Below the pieces are notes generated by a model, which saw nothing but the letters and a program-made list of their open reading frames with translations, searched no databases and had not been told where the DNA came from. Both the position numbers and the translations under genes were made by a program. Source: Streptococcus azizii (GTDB lineage: Bacteria; Bacillota; Bacilli; Lactobacillales; Streptococcaceae). Taken from it: DNA of 64,000 nucleotides. Within the stretch, counting starts at the first letter, position 1, and each line of letters begins with the position of its first letter. Shown here piece after piece: positions 17,774-29,700 of this stretch. The DNA is taken from positions 44,929-108,928 of the forward strand of contig NZ_MSPR01000007.1 in the NCBI RefSeq assembly GCF_001984715.1, read 5' to 3'.

Positions 17774-18536
17774 CAAAACTCCATTCATCTAGGCTACTCA
17801 ATATATGGGTGGGCGCTACTGGAAGCCCTTCTACCTCTTCTGGCCTGGTAAATCCTGTCAAGACCAGAAGAGTAGGAAAACCATTATCAATCCCAGCCCG
17901 AATATCGGTCAAATAATTATCACCAACCATCAGGGTCTTACTCCGCTCAGTCCCTAAAATAGCAAGGGCATTATCCATAATAATCGCTTGAGGTTTACCA
18001 ATAAAAGTCGCTTTCACCCGCGTCGCTCTTTCAAGCAAAGCAATCAGCGAGCCTGCCCCTGGTAACAAGCCACGCTCAGTTGGAATATTCAAATCGGGAT
18101 TGGTACCGATAAAAACTGCCCCCTTTTGGATTGCTAAAGTGGCAATCGTCAATTTCTCATAGGTCAAATCAGTATCTAGTCCAACCACGACATAAGCAGG
18201 ATTGTCGCACTCTTCCACATAACCTGCTTCAAAAATGGCAGATTTGAGTCCTTCTTCGCCAATCACATAGGCGGTCTTTGCTCTTCCGACCTGATTCATA
18301 TAATCAACCGTTGCAAGACTGGCAGTATAAATGGTAGACAGTGGTGTCTCAATAGCAAACTGCTCCCGTAACATGGTCTGAACTGCTTCTGGTCGGCGAG
18401 TCGTATTATTGGTGACAAATAGATATGGGAGTTTTCGTTCTTGTAAGCTGTGAACAAATCGCTCGCCAGCTGGAATACGGTCTTTCCCCCTGTAAATAGT
18501 TCCATCTAAATCAATCAAATAGCCTGTATAGGTCAT
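17763..18536 (-). CDS. HAD-superfamily sugar phosphatase (TIGR01457/NagD-like)
   Basis: A 257-residue HAD IIA phosphatase. Motif I is DLDGTIYRG (nucleophile Asp9, acid Asp11). Motif II lies in VTNNTTR, and motif IV is in VGDNYLTDI near residue 205. Relatives dephosphorylate small sugar or nucleotide phosphates, or p-nitrophenyl phosphate in vitro; the true substrate is unknown. It starts 14 bases after the NUDIX stop and overlaps the next membrane-protein gene. This order (hemW, thioesterase, then HAD and TIGR01906 membrane protein) is familiar in streptococci. Confidence 0.88.
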   Translation of the reverse strand: MTYTGYLIDLDGTIYRGKDRIPAGERFVHSLQERKLPYLFVTNNTTRRPEAVQTMLREQFAIETPLSTIYTASLATVDYMNQVGRAKTAYVIGEEGLKSAIFEAGYVEECDNPAYVVVGLDTDLTYEKLTIATLAIQKGAVFIGTNPDLNIPTERGLLPGAGSLIALLERATRVKATFIGKPQAIIMDNALAILGTERSKTLMVGDNYLTDIRAGIDNGFPTLLVLTGFTRPEEVEGLPVAPTHILSSLDEWSFDEN

Positions 18537-18550
18537 CTATCCTTATCTCC

Positions 18551-19171
18551 TCATTCAAATCGTGTCTCCCAATGCTCAGCCTGATAGGCTTCAAAGCAAA
18601 GGGCTATCTGCTCTACTGTATTTTTCCCCAAGGAAAGGGTAGGTAGGTCACCCAAGGAAAAATAAGCACTCGTAAGAGTTTCTGAATTAGCTTGAAACTG
18701 CCCGCCGAGCGAGCGACATAGGTAAAATACCTTGGTCACATGGTGCGCCGAGCGACTAGGATTGCTTTTCATCTTATCCAAAACCGCTACCAGCCTCACG
18801 ACTTCGACGTCAAGTCCTGCCTCTTCACGTACCTCTTTGACCGTATTTTCCATAGTAGACTGATCCACATCACACCAGCCTCCCGGCAAGGACCACAAGC
18901 CGTCATTTTCCTGAACGAGAAGAATTTTCTGTCCTTCTATGATAGCTGCTCTCGTATCCAGCTTTGGGGTTTGATAACCGGATTCATTGCAAAATAAGGC
19001 CTCTACTTGCGCCAAAGGCAAGCCCGAAGGCTCAACGAGCATTTCGGCTGCTATTTGACGAATTTCTTCAAAGCGTTCGATGTCGTAGACATCCTTACTA
19101 TAGGCAAGACCTGCCTGTGCCAAGGCCTGCAGTCGGACTGCCCACTTGAGCCAATTAGTTTCCCTTGTCAT
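18551..19171 (-). CDS. NUDIX hydrolase with N-terminal NUDIX_N domain
   Basis: A 206-residue protein. An N-terminal helical domain (about 1-65, WLKWAVRLQALAQAGLAYSK) of the type found ahead of some ADP-sugar/ADP-ribose hydrolases precedes the NUDIX fold. The NUDIX box is GWCDVDQSTMENTVKEVREE plus AGL. The metal-binding EVREE core is intact, but the usual first Glu is Gln and the usual Arg of REUxEE is Lys. The gene overlaps the thioesterase gene by 17 bases and sits inside the hemW operon. It probably hydrolyses a nucleoside diphosphate linked to another moiety; the substrate is unknown. Confidence 0.85.
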   Translation of the reverse strand: MTRETNWLKWAVRLQALAQAGLAYSKDVYDIERFEEIRQIAAEMLVEPSGLPLAQVEALFCNESGYQTPKLDTRAAIIEGQKILLVQENDGLWSLPGGWCDVDQSTMENTVKEVREEAGLDVEVVRLVAVLDKMKSNPSRSAHHVTKVFYLCRSLGGQFQANSETLTSAYFSLGDLPTLSLGKNTVEQIALCFEAYQAEHWETRFE

Positions 19172-19898
19172 CTTGTCTCTTCCATTTCATCATTCCTTGA
19201 GCATGGAGCTGGCCGCTAGACCAAATCTCATGCAGACTACTCTCTTCTTCTTGCACAACCCTGGTCGTCACCGAGGCCTCTGGTCCTATTTCCTTAACGT
19301 ACTTAATCTGGAAATAAGTAAGGCGGTGGCTGGTAAGAAATTCATAGCCTAAACTCTCGTACATCCATTCAAGATATTTACTATTATTGACATGCCCATT
19401 GAGGTCAATATCCCAATAGCCCACTTTTCGTTCCTGCTCAATAGCTTGCTCCAGACTCCTATACTTTGAAGCACGCGCTACTTTTTTAACCTTTTCAGCT
19501 TGATAGGGAGCAATCAATTCTTCTGGAACTGGTGTGACCCTCCTTGTCTCAAAATCAATCAAAACAAAGTAGGCTAAAATCTTGATGAGCAAGTCTCCTT
19601 CCTCGTCATAAATGCAAAAGATTCGATAGCAAAAAAACTTATTATAAGAAATCGCCTCTGTCTCAATCGTAATCGTTTCCTGATAACGTGGTAAACGGGT
19701 GATGGCCACTTCATAATCTGTCACAACCCAAACGAGACCATACTGCTCAAAGATTTCCTTATCCCCACGCCCTAAAAGCTCCGATTGACGACCAGACAAG
19801 GCCAGACAGTAGGCTAAAAAGCTAGGAATTTTTAACTCTTGCTGAACATCTACCATGTCAAATGGCAGCGTCATCTTCTCCTGATAGCGTAATCCCAT
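19155..19898 (-). CDS. acyl-ACP thioesterase
   Basis: A 247-residue double hot-dog protein of the bacterial/plant Fat thioesterase family, which releases fatty acids from acyl carrier protein. The second hot-dog contains the catalytic-type segment DIDLNGHVNNSKYLEW (about residues 155-170) with the Asn and His expected for the family. The first hot-dog (residues about 5-135) has the QYGLVWVVTDYEVAITRLPRY strand region. Its start directly abuts the hemW stop (one shared base) and its end overlaps the NUDIX gene, so expression is tightly coupled. Confidence 0.9.
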   Translation of the reverse strand: MGLRYQEKMTLPFDMVDVQQELKIPSFLAYCLALSGRQSELLGRGDKEIFEQYGLVWVVTDYEVAITRLPRYQETITIETEAISYNKFFCYRIFCIYDEEGDLLIKILAYFVLIDFETRRVTPVPEELIAPYQAEKVKKVARASKYRSLEQAIEQERKVGYWDIDLNGHVNNSKYLEWMYESLGYEFLTSHRLTYFQIKYVKEIGPEASVTTRVVQEEESSLHEIWSSGQLHAQGMMKWKRQDDKGN

Positions 19899-21040
19899 TA
19901 GGACTCCTCCTCTATGATGAAGCGTTCTGCGACCGTATCTCCAAGAAAAAGGCCTTTTTGGGTCATGCGGATAAAGCCATCTTCTTCCTGAATGAGACCT
20001 TCAGCCGTCAAGTCTGCTACCACCTGACCATAGCATGTCGCAAAAGACGTTTCAAATTTTGCTTCAAAACGAGCAATGGAAACCCCGGCTTTCTTCCGCA
20101 AGCCTAGAAACATCTCTTCTTCCATCTGCTCTCCCTGCGATAAATGCTCTTCATGAAGTCTCGCATGACCTTTTTCCCGAATGGATTTTAGATAGTGCTG
20201 AATGGGACCTCGATTACGATAGCGCATCCCTCCCAGATAGCCCGAAGCTCCTGCTCCCAGTCCAAAATATTCTGCATTATCCCAATACATGAGATTGTGC
20301 CTGCTTTCAAAACCCGGCTTGGTGAAATTAGAAATCTCATAATGCTCAAAGCCATTTTTTTTCAACTCTTGCAGGATATATTCGAACATGTCCGACTCAA
20401 GGTCTTCACTCGGTAGGTGTAAATTCCCACGGCGTTGCCGATTCATAAAGACGGTATGCTTCTCCAAAATCAGGCTATAGAGGCTCAGGTGAGGAATATC
20501 AAGCTCCAAGGCACGCGCCACATTATCCTTCACCTGTTCCATCGTCTGTCCAGGCAGGGCATAGATCAAATCGATTGAAATATTATAAAAACCCGCAGCC
20601 TTTAGAGCATTGATTGTCTCATAAATCTGGCTTTGGTTGTGGGAACGCCCGATTTTCTTGAGCATGCGATCATCAAAGGTCTGCACACCGAGGGAGACTC
20701 GGTTACACTTAGAACGTCGTAAGACAGCAATCTTGTCTTCTGTCAAATCCCCTGGATTAGCCTCAATAGTAAACTCTTCTATTTGAGATAAATCAAGTAA
20801 GCGTTCGAGATTGGTCAGTAGGTAGTTCAGTTGTTCTGCTGATAGGGCTGAAGGTGTCCCACCACCAATATAGAGTGTTTTTAAAGGAGGCAGGTCATAG
20901 AACCGCACCTCCTCCATCAGAGCTGCCAAATACTCATCGACGGGTTGATTCTTGATAAATACCTTTGAAAAATCACAATAGTAGCAAATCTGAGTACAAA
21001 AAGGAATATGGACATAGGCTGAAGTAGGTCTTTTTATCAT
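19898..21040 (-). CDS. hemW: radical SAM coproporphyrinogen-III oxidase-like protein / heme chaperone HemW
   Basis: A 380-residue radical SAM protein. The [4Fe-4S] motif C15-x3-C19-x2-C22 follows the diagnostic AYVHIPF. YIGGGTPSAL and the C-terminal HemW domain (FLGLRKKAGV) are present. HemW binds heme and delivers it to respiratory enzymes. Many streptococci lack a heme pathway, so its client here is unclear. The ATG at 21040 is chosen because it gives the family N-terminus and lies six bases after a -10 element. The frame is open for 59 more codons but those run back into glgP. It is the first gene of a five-gene operon. Confidence 0.92.
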   Translation of the reverse strand: MIKRPTSAYVHIPFCTQICYYCDFSKVFIKNQPVDEYLAALMEEVRFYDLPPLKTLYIGGGTPSALSAEQLNYLLTNLERLLDLSQIEEFTIEANPGDLTEDKIAVLRRSKCNRVSLGVQTFDDRMLKKIGRSHNQSQIYETINALKAAGFYNISIDLIYALPGQTMEQVKDNVARALELDIPHLSLYSLILEKHTVFMNRQRRGNLHLPSEDLESDMFEYILQELKKNGFEHYEISNFTKPGFESRHNLMYWDNAEYFGLGAGASGYLGGMRYRNRGPIQHYLKSIREKGHARLHEEHLSQGEQMEEEMFLGLRKKAGVSIARFEAKFETSFATCYGQVVADLTAEGLIQEEDGFIRMTQKGLFLGDTVAERFIIEEES

Positions 21041-21046
21041 GAAGAT

Positions 21047-21075
21047 ATTATACCACAGACTCCCTTTTTCGTCAG
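21047..21075 (-). promoter_or_regulatory. promoter of the leaderless hemW operon
   Basis: On the minus strand the extended -10 TGGTATAAT (TATAAT at 21047-21052) lies 17 bp from CTGACG (21070-21075). The -10 ends six bases before the hemW ATG and no Shine-Dalgarno intervenes, implying a leaderless mRNA. Confidence 0.65.
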
Positions 21076-21090
21076 AAAGCGAGACATACG

Positions 21091-21126
21091 AAAAAAGAGA
21101 GTGAGAACAATGCTCCCAATCTCTCA
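21091..21126 (-). terminator. glgP terminator
   Basis: On the minus strand GAGAG...CTCTC, with an inner GGGAGC/GTTCTC pairing, is followed by TTTTTT just after the glgP stop. It lies immediately upstream of the hemW promoter and separates the two units. Confidence 0.65.
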
Positions 21127-21131
21127 TTTCT

Positions 21132-23399
21132 TTATTTTTCCAAGTGCCAAATATCTTGGTTGTACTGCTCGATCGTGCGGTCACTTGAGAAAAAGCCTGC
21201 TTTTGCAATGTTGACAATCACCTTTTCTAACCATGCATCGCGATCCTCGTAGTCTGCCAGCATCCGCTCCTTAGTCTCAATGTATTCTTCCAAGTCAAGA
21301 AGGGTCATAAAGTGGTCATTATGCTTGAGATTATCTTGTAGCCTCCACAAGCGCTCATCGATTCCGCCAGCCTGACGAATGAGGTCACTGGTGATAAAGT
21401 CAATCAAGGGACGGATGGCTTCCTTCTCATAGAAGCTATATGGATGGTAACTACCGTGGACGTAGTGATCAATAACCGTCTGGCTATCCTGACCAAAGAT
21501 ATAGATATTCTCATCACCGACCAATTCATGAATTTCCACGTTCGCTCCGTCATCTGTACCAATCGTTAAGGCACCATTGAGCATAAATTTCATATTTCCT
21601 GTACCAGATGCCTCTTTAGAAGCAAGGGAAATTTGCTCTGAAATATCCGCTGCTGGAATAATGAAACTCGCTTCCGTGACATTATAATTTTCAATCATCA
21701 CCAGTTGCAAGTGCGGGCTGACATCAGGATCGTGCTGAATCACCTGTGACAAGACCAAAATCAAATGGATAATATCTTGAGCAATGGTGTATGCTGGGGC
21801 TGCCTTTCCACCGAAGAAAACAGTCAATGGACGGGCTGGAATATTACCTGCCTTGATATCCAAATACTTATGAATCACATACAAGACATTCATCTGTTGA
21901 CGCTTGTATTCATGCAGCCGTTTAATCTGGACATCAAAAATCGAGTTCGGATTCACTTCAACACCTTGTGTTTTCGCAAGATGACGTTGCAATTTCCGCT
22001 TGTTATGGTGTTTAATCTTTTCTAATTCCTGTTTGAGGGCATCGTCATCTTTGTAGGCAAGTAAGCCTTCCAAAGCCTCGGCTTGACGGTGGTAATCATG
22101 GCCAAGCAAGTTATCCAAGTGGTGCGCCAATCGAGGATTGGCGTGCATGAGCCAGCGACGGAAGGTGATACCGTTGGTCTTATTGTTGAACTTATCAGGA
22201 TACAGTTCATAAAAGGCTTTGAGTTCTGACGACTTCAAAATCTCCGTATGGAGAGCGGCAACTCCATTGATGGAATAACCATAGTGAATATCCATATGTG
22301 CCATGTGGACACGGCCGTGTTCATCAATGATGTTGACGGCTGGATTGTCCTCAACTGCCTTAGCACGACGGTCTAATTCTTCAATAAACGGAACCAAATG
22401 CGGTACAACCTTATTCAAGAAGTCAAGTGGCCATTTTTCCAAGGCTTCAGACAGGATGGTATGGTTTGTGTAGGCTGTCATATTCTTGACAATCTCGACT
22501 GCCTCATCAAAGGAAATACCACGAAGTTCTAGGAGGCGAATCAATTCTGGGATGACAAGGGAAGGATGGGTATCATTGATTTGCACAACAGCATAGTCTG
22601 CCAAATCATGGAGATTAGAACCCTTGGCTACTGCCTCGTCAATCAATAATTGCGCTGCATTTGATACCATGAAATACTGTTGGAAAATCCGTAGAATTTT
22701 TCCCTGATCCGTCGAGTCATCTGGGTAGAGAAAGAGGGTCAAATTACGGAAAATGTCATCCATATCAAAGTCGATTCCATCGTCAATGATATTGTCATCA
22801 ACAGATGCTAAATCAAACAGCCGCAGACGATTTTTCCTCTCGGTCTTATAGCCTGGCACATCAATATCGTAGAGCTTTGATGTCAGTGTAAAATGCGCAA
22901 ATGGCACTTGATAGGAAATGGGAGATTCTGTCAACCAGGAACGTGGTGTTATCCACTCATTCGGCACAGCTGACTGTTGATGGTACTCAAACAACTGACG
23001 AAAAAGTCCAAAATGATAGTTGAGACCGACACCGTCTCCATTCAATCCAAGACTAGCAATCGAATCAAGGAAGCAGGCCGCCAATCGACCTAGACCACCA
23101 TTTCCAAGTGAGGGTTCCATTTCCACTTCTTCAATGGCAATCAAATCCTTTCCAACCTCTGCCAGCTGACGCTTCACTTCATCATACAGGCCCAAGTTGA
23201 TAAGATTGTTGGACAAGAGTTTTCCAATCAAAAATTCAGCCGAAATATAATAGACCTTCTTCTTTTGATCGTTGGTACATTTAGCCTCACTGCGCTGCTT
23301 GGTAAAAGCGAGTAAGGCATAGTATAACTCCTGATCCGAGCAATCTTCGATACGCTTTGCGTACATCGTTTGCACAAAATTTTGTAGATTCATCATCAT
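21132..23399 (-). CDS. glgP: glycogen/maltodextrin phosphorylase (GT35)
   Basis: A 755-residue pyridoxal-phosphate enzyme that releases glucose-1-phosphate from alpha-1,4-glucans. The cofactor-binding [20 protein letters not shown] segment lies in the C-terminal third, with the Schiff-base Lys in [21 protein letters not shown] and the [11 protein letters not shown] region are typical. Length fits the maltodextrin (MalP) branch as well as GlgP; no glycogen synthesis genes are nearby, so MalP is an equally good name. The start is the first of three ATGs, with GAGGAG nine bases upstream. A cre lies at the promoter, pointing to carbon catabolite control. Confidence 0.93.
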   Translation of the reverse strand: MMMNLQNFVQTMYAKRIEDCSDQELYYALLAFTKQRSEAKCTNDQKKKVYYISAEFLIGKLLSNNLINLGLYDEVKRQLAEVGKDLIAIEEVEMEPSLGNGGLGRLAACFLDSIASLGLNGDGVGLNYHFGLFRQLFEYHQQSAVPNEWITPRSWLTESPISYQVPFAHFTLTSKLYDIDVPGYKTERKNRLRLFDLASVDDNIIDDGIDFDMDDIFRNLTLFLYPDDSTDQGKILRIFQQYFMVSNAAQLLIDEAVAKGSNLHDLADYAVVQINDTHPSLVIPELIRLLELRGISFDEAVEIVKNMTAYTNHTILSEALEKWPLDFLNKVVPHLVPFIEELDRRAKAVEDNPAVNIIDEHGRVHMAHMDIHYGYSINGVAALHTEILKSSELKAFYELYPDKFNNKTNGITFRRWLMHANPRLAHHLDNLLGHDYHRQAEALEGLLAYKDDDALKQELEKIKHHNKRKLQRHLAKTQGVEVNPNSIFDVQIKRLHEYKRQQMNVLYVIHKYLDIKAGNIPARPLTVFFGGKAAPAYTIAQDIIHLILVLSQVIQHDPDVSPHLQLVMIENYNVTEASFIIPAADISEQISLASKEASGTGNMKFMLNGALTIGTDDGANVEIHELVGDENIYIFGQDSQTVIDHYVHGSYHPYSFYEKEAIRPLIDFITSDLIRQAGGIDERLWRLQDNLKHNDHFMTLLDLEEYIETKERMLADYEDRDAWLEKVIVNIAKAGFFSSDRTIEQYNQDIWHLEK

Positions 23400-23460
23400 T
23401 CTGTTTACTCCTCTATTTTCAATTTTAGATAGAAATACATATGCAAGTTTTCCGTATTTT

Positions 23461-23477
23461 TTGGAAACGCTTTCCAA
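23461..23477 (-). promoter_or_regulatory. CcpA cre operator at the glgP promoter
   Basis: TTGGAAACGCTTTCCAA is a palindrome around CGC and fits the cre pattern TGnAAnCGnTnnCA. It lies immediately downstream of the -10 hexamer, over the expected transcription start, so bound CcpA should repress. Confidence 0.8.
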
Positions 23478-23480
23478 TAT

Positions 23481-23509
23481 ATTGTACTATATTTTATAAA
23501 AAAAGGCAA
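23481..23509 (-). promoter_or_regulatory. glgP promoter
   Basis: On the minus strand TTGCCT (23504-23509), a 17-bp spacer and TACAAT (23481-23486). The cre abuts its downstream edge. Confidence 0.65.
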
Positions 23510-23624
23510 GGACTCCATCAAAAAAAGATATAAAAATGTTCACCTTATCCTCAATCCTTTATAGCAGAGCCAACTATCCTAGCGTAATCTATGGCTCGCT
23601 TCCTAGTGTGTGTTTGATGTTCAT

Positions 23625-23670
23625 TAGGAGAGTATAAGATGTATCCTTTTGATTTTTAAAGAGTATAAGA
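23625..23670. repeat. partial BOX-like element
   Basis: The right-end sequence gtatccttttgatttttaaa ending in gagtat (23661-23666) matches the other BOX-like copies. A second gagtat at 23629-23634 just ahead suggests nested or decayed copies. The interval 23510-23720 holds no gene. Confidence 0.65.
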
Positions 23671-23721
23671 ATCCGTATTCATAAGCAAAGCACTGATTGT
23701 GAATGCAGGTTCTAAGACTAT

Positions 23722-23765
23722 CTACAAAAATACAAGTACCCGAGAAGCGCTAACTCGGGTACTTG
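23722..23765 (-). terminator. terminator of the giant glycosidase gene
   Basis: CAAGTACCCGAG (23733-23744) and its perfect complement (23754-23765) flank a 9-nt loop. On the minus strand they are followed by TATTTTTG. Confidence 0.85.
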
Positions 23766-23793
23766 TTTAGGGCTATAGAGCAGTCACCAGCTC

Positions 23794-26700
23794 CTACTCC
23801 TCTCTTTTTTTGTAGGAAGAAAATAAGGTCAGCAAAGCGATTTGCAAGCCTAGTAAGAAGATGGTGCTTGATGAGCTATCACCAGTCGCAGGCAGAACCT
23901 TGCGAGAACTGTCTGTTTGAGCTGGAGTTTGTCTTACTGCAACATCTGGCTCATTCTGAACGGACATACTCGTCTGACCAGACTGACCAGTTAGACTGGT
24001 AGAGCCTGTCTGTCCATGAGATATTCCTGCTATTTTATCCTTATCTAACCTATCAGCTTGATGATAGACAAGGGCATAGACACTAAAGTGATTCGTAGTA
24101 AACTCAACTGTGTTACCAGTCTGGGTAAACGGCATATTTTCCAACTGATTATCAGTATTGATATGGTAGAGTGCTTCTACCTCTCTTCTAGCTGGTACAC
24201 GAACCAGTACCGCACCTCTTGGCTGTTGCTCTTTACCATCCTTATCAATGAGAAGAACATCAAAGGCATCATACTCACGATCATTTAGGACTTGACTATC
24301 TGTCCTACGAACGATCAGCCGCTCAACACCCTCTAGGATAGTTGCTTTAGCAATAATAGACAATCCAGTTGCGCTGTCTCTTAGGATACGCATATCAGTA
24401 GGAGCTGGATCAGGTGTCGGACTTGGAGTAGATGGTTCACTCGGAACAGTCGGATTACTTGGGGTGGACGGTTCACTCGGAACAGTTGGCCCACTTGGGG
24501 TGGACGGTTCACTCGGAACAGTCGGGTCACTTGGGGTGGACGGCTCGCTTGGAACAGCAGGCTCATCATCTGGAACCTGACTTTCATCGAGTGCAAAGAG
24601 TCGAATATCCCGTAGGGTCATCATTTTATTATTGACATCAGATGGTCGGGTTCGTGCCTCAAGAATGGTTACAACCACCCTGTCTACCTTGGCTAAGGCT
24701 GCTAATTCATGACGGGCTGTTCCCTCATCAAATGGTGTTTCTAGTACATCTGATTCATGAACCTGCTCATCACCTAAATAGGTAGTCACCTTATACTTAG
24801 TCACTGTACCATTACCCGGTGTCCGTTTATCTATCTCAAGCGACGTTAGGTAGAAGGAAGCTCCATCTTGGCGCTTGAAAGTAATATCCTGCGGCAGAGT
24901 GATGTCTGCTGGTAGTCGTCCATCAACGTGATTCGGTTCCCAATCCCACTTGAGTTCTGTCAAACTGTTTGGATTATCATCATTGAGGTTTGAAAGACCA
25001 TTGCCGACTTGATACACACCATCATTTCCAGTGACAACAAGCTCACTGGCAGGGATACGATTTTCCAAAACTTCTGGAGTATCCGGCTCAGGATTTTGAC
25101 TTTCATGCAGGATAGGACTAGACTCACTGACACGATTGCTACCTGTTAAAAGAGCCTGTTCAAAAGTCAAGACGACATCAGTTGCACGCTTCGCACGAAG
25201 ACGAATGCTTGCAATCGCCTTATCTCCATGGATAGTCGGGTTATCACGGCGGTTGCTAAGGAGGACAAAGGCCTCAATAGACTTGTCACCATGTGTCCGA
25301 ACTGTTGAGAAGTTCTGCATGGTGGATACATCTGGAGCAACCACTACCTGACCAACGACCTCATACAGTTCCTTATCGATCGGTAAGGCTGCCGTAATCG
25401 CTTCGATATTAGCCAAGCCTTTACCAGTCAAACTCACAGTAAATTCTTCACCAGCGCCTACACGGTCTCGATCGCTACTCCATACCAGACGACCTCCGAC
25501 TGGACCACTGATCTTATCACCTTCTCCAAGCTGGCTAGTCACATAATAGATGTCGTAGGCATCGATTACGTTGTTTTTGTTCAAATCTGCAACTTCTACG
25601 TAACCCTCAAAGTCATTATCCTTGTTCCGACGTAGGCCTGCATAATTGATCAGTGAGGTAATATCATTACTGTCAATAGTCCCATCAGCAGTTACATCTC
25701 CGACTACACGGGCTTTTGTGCCATCTTTCTTGAAAACGAAAAGTTCTTGACCAGATACAAAGGTATTTGCCGCTTCAGCTGAATTGCCTGCTGTCGCCGT
25801 CACATTAAGCCGAACATAGCGTGCGGTCACACCTGCTGGGAATTCGTAGGTCTTTTCCGTCGCATCTGCCGCCCAATGAACTGTCCTATTTTCAGCAGTA
25901 AACCAATGTACTCCATCCTCGCTATACAAGATTTCTCCAGCCGTAATAATACCATTTAGGCCGCCGTCTGAACGTGGAACATAGACAAGTTTATCTAGTT
26001 CATAGGCTGCCTGCAGGTCAAGGGTCAAGAGTTCTGGCACAGACTTGGCATCCCACTTAGAATGATACTGACTATCCACATTCTTATCTACTAAGTGGTG
26101 ATGTGGTGTGCTAGCTTGAGCTGCTTGATTACTATGGAGGCGGATATTATCAATAGCATTTACTAGAGGATTTTCCTTGGTAGCTGATTCCAGCAACTCC
26201 GACCACGGAGTCGTGTGACTATTCGCCACCACTGCTCGAATACGGTATCCATGATGACTAGCAAATGGCAAATCTCTGTGTTCAAAACGGTTGCCACTGA
26301 TATTGCTATAGCGTACGCCATCTACTTCTAATTCATAGCTAGTAGCCCCCTCAACCTCTTGCCAAGAGAGAAAGACGGTCGTTGCTGTATTAGCCTCATC
26401 ATTAGCCGATAGCACTGGCGCTTGCCCTGCTTCACGACTCAGGATAGATTGAGCTTTTTGATCCATGACAAATCCGTCCAGCTCTAAGCTGACCGTATGA
26501 GCTGTCACATCCATGACGGCAGATTTGACACGCAAGACAGGATTCTTCGTGATAGCTTGGCCATAGTATGCCCCACCCTCTGTTGAGAATTGGTTAAGAT
26601 TTGGTCGAGCATCATAGTAGTAGACATTGCTACCTGCCTTAAAAGCCTCTAGACTATCCACACGGGTCAACTCGACTGCCTGGCCATCTACGAGCAGGCG

Positions 26701-29700
26701 AATACTGCTTGGCTCACTGGATACATTAACATTGAATTGACTAGCCTTTTCTCTGACAAAGCCTTCGTAATGGCTATCCGTACGATTGATAGTGAGGGTC
26801 ACACGCTGGCCTTCCTGCACACTGGTAATCAAGGTCTTGGCAACCTTGCCGAGCTTGTAGCTTTCTGTTATACCATCGTCTTCGACAAGGGTAAAATCAG
26901 TCCTACCATGCGGATAGAAATCAACCTGACGTAGGGTATGGTCAATCTCTTTGTAATTATTATTAGCAGCTGTGACTGGAATAATCGCACCATTGCGGAT
27001 AAAGACTGGCAACTTCCAGATTGGGGCATTGAAGTTATTGAGCATTTGCCCACCTTCATAAATTTCCCCCGTAAAGAAGTCGATCCACTGCTCACCAGCT
27101 GGAAGGTAGATCTTGTTGCGAATGTCATTGCCATCTGCATCGCTTTGGACTTGCTCATAGATAGGAGCCACGAGGATATTCTTTCCATACATATATTGAT
27201 ATTGAACATCCTTGGTATAGTTAATCGCCTCATTTGGGAATTGCAAGAACATCGCCTGAATAATCGGATGACCATCTGCCGCCTCATGCATGATGCTGTA
27301 TGAGTATGGGACTAGCATGGACTTCCACTTGAGGTAGGAACGATTGATATCTGTCGTCGTACGATCAAAAGCATATGGATTTTTCGGATTCCAGCCCCAG
27401 CCATCCATGTTGAGTTGCATACCTGTAAAGGTCTTCCACTGGTAATCACGGGTGTTAATGACCTTATTGCCACCACCGAAGATGCCGTCCATATCAGAAG
27501 AGATGTTAGGATTTCCTGAAAGGCCGGTACCGATGTAGGTAGGGATATGGAAGCGGATATATTCCCACTCACCACCTACTTGGTCACCTGACCAGATACC
27601 ACCATAGCGTTGGGTACCGCCCCAACCATCTAAGGTAATGATAAACGGACGGGCATTGTTTCCTTGAGTAGTCATAATATGAGCAGCATCTGCGATACCA
27701 TTGAGACCAAAGGAATATCCTGGACCCACCCAAGCCACATCTGTCTTGAGGATACGGACCAGTGCCTCGCGCACCTCATTTGGCAAATCACGTTGTAGAA
27801 GTGCTGCTACCCCCTCTTTTGGATGGAGGTCTGACTGAGTCCATAGACCGGACTCAACACCGTGCTGACGGGCATATTCACTGAATTCTTTCAGATTCTG
27901 GATATTGCCTTCAAGGGTACTTGTCTGACCATAGCCTGCACCGTAGCCATCATTTGATAATATCCATCCTAATGGCATATCATTTCGCTTATACCGATCG
28001 ATAACAGCTGTCGCTGTGAATGGGTAGTTGGCGTCTCCCGGACGACCGTTCAAGGACTCACGGATTCCCTCACGGTCTCCTAGGTGTTGTGGCTGGTATT
28101 CTTTGTAATATTTGCCAACTTCTTCAAAAAAGACTGCTCCTGGTGTTCCTGCTGGAACCTCTACCCAGTAATCACGATTGTAGGCATTGAGGTGACCTTC
28201 ATAAAGCGAGAAGATTGGTAAGACTTGTGGTGCGCCTGTCAGCTCATAGTAGTCTTTCAAGAGGTCGATAGGTTTACTATTAACAAAGTAATAAGCATCA
28301 AACATCGAATCATTATGAACCGTACTCACTGTATGTTCGTCACCTTGCTCAAAGTCATAGCGTCCCGGACGGAAGGTGTGACGAAGAACTCCGTAACCAT
28401 CTGTGGTCCAGTAGAATGGATTTGGAGAAGCAACACCTCCATCTACCCAGTTATTCTCATTGACGATATTGATACTGTTGCCCTTATGGGTAAAGCGACC
28501 ATTTTGTGTACCGCCACCAAAATACTGACTATTTTCACCAGCTTTTAGAGTCTGCTTGGTCTGTGCTGTCGTCATCTCAAGAGGACTCGCTTCGGACAGG
28601 ACAACCTTGCGACGGCGTTTATCGTAAATTTCCAAGGTACTATGTGCCTTGCTAAGGCGGAGTTCCACTGCTCCTGTATCAATTAGGTAATGGCTATCTG
28701 TATCACGAAGGGCAGGCACCGTCCCTCTTGCGTAGTCAGATAGGCGTTTGACGACGATTTCAGCTGGACGAGCTTCTGGCCAAGCCAAGGTAGGAGAGTC
28801 GCTAAAGTTTTCCCCTTGAGGTACGATTTGATAGCGAACCACATGATCGTTATGGATAGAAATCTTACCACGTTGACCAGTTGCATAGGTCACGTCAAAT
28901 ATACGAGGATCTGTTTCATTGACAGCTATCGCTGTGATAGCTCCTAGATGGCTGTCTTTACGGCTGTATTCTGGTTCAGTAAACGTCGTTTCTTGACGGC
29001 GTTCCAAGCCATCAATAGCCGAGCGAATAGCAGCGACCAGACGTCCTACATCTTCTGCATTGACCGTATCAGAATTGAGAGCTCCCTCAGCCTCTCCTGT
29101 CAGATTGAGCAAGGCACCTGCCGTGGCATCTGTATAGTAAGACGAGAGCTCATTGTGGGCTTTTGCCTCCACAAGACTATCGCGGAGCGGTTGAAGGATA
29201 TCATACTTGCCGAAAATAAATTCTGCTGCAGAACCAAAGCCACCGACTCCCTCTAGAATATCCATTTTGAGATAACGGGCTGAGGTCGCTCCAAAGTTGA
29301 CAGTCTTGTCTGAGCTACTGCTATCAAAAGTACCAGCTGTCAACTCAGTCCAGTCGTCAGCCTCAGCTAGCTTATAAGAGAGCTTGTAACGAGTGATATT
29401 ACCATTCCTACCAATCTGACGGGGTACATAGAGCATGTGGTCAATGGTTTGTGCTTCTTTCATATCAATGGTAATCGTTGCTGGCAACTCTTTTTTACTT
29501 GGATTCCACTGGGTATGCCAGATTGTATCGCGGTTACCATCAAAGGCAGAGGCAATCGGATCTCCTCCATCTTCGTTGTTGGCAGTTACTGCCCAGTTGC
29601 TGCTATCTAGCTGCTCTGCGCTAGTTTGTACATCTTGACGGACGATAAAGCGATCTATCAGCCCTTGCATCGCATGACTGCGACTACCGATATACTCGAC

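Noticed and set aside
26868..27575. Minus-strand frames of 87-139 codons within the giant glycosidase gene
   Set aside because: Out-of-frame shadows of a continuous coding sequence with clear GH31 motifs.
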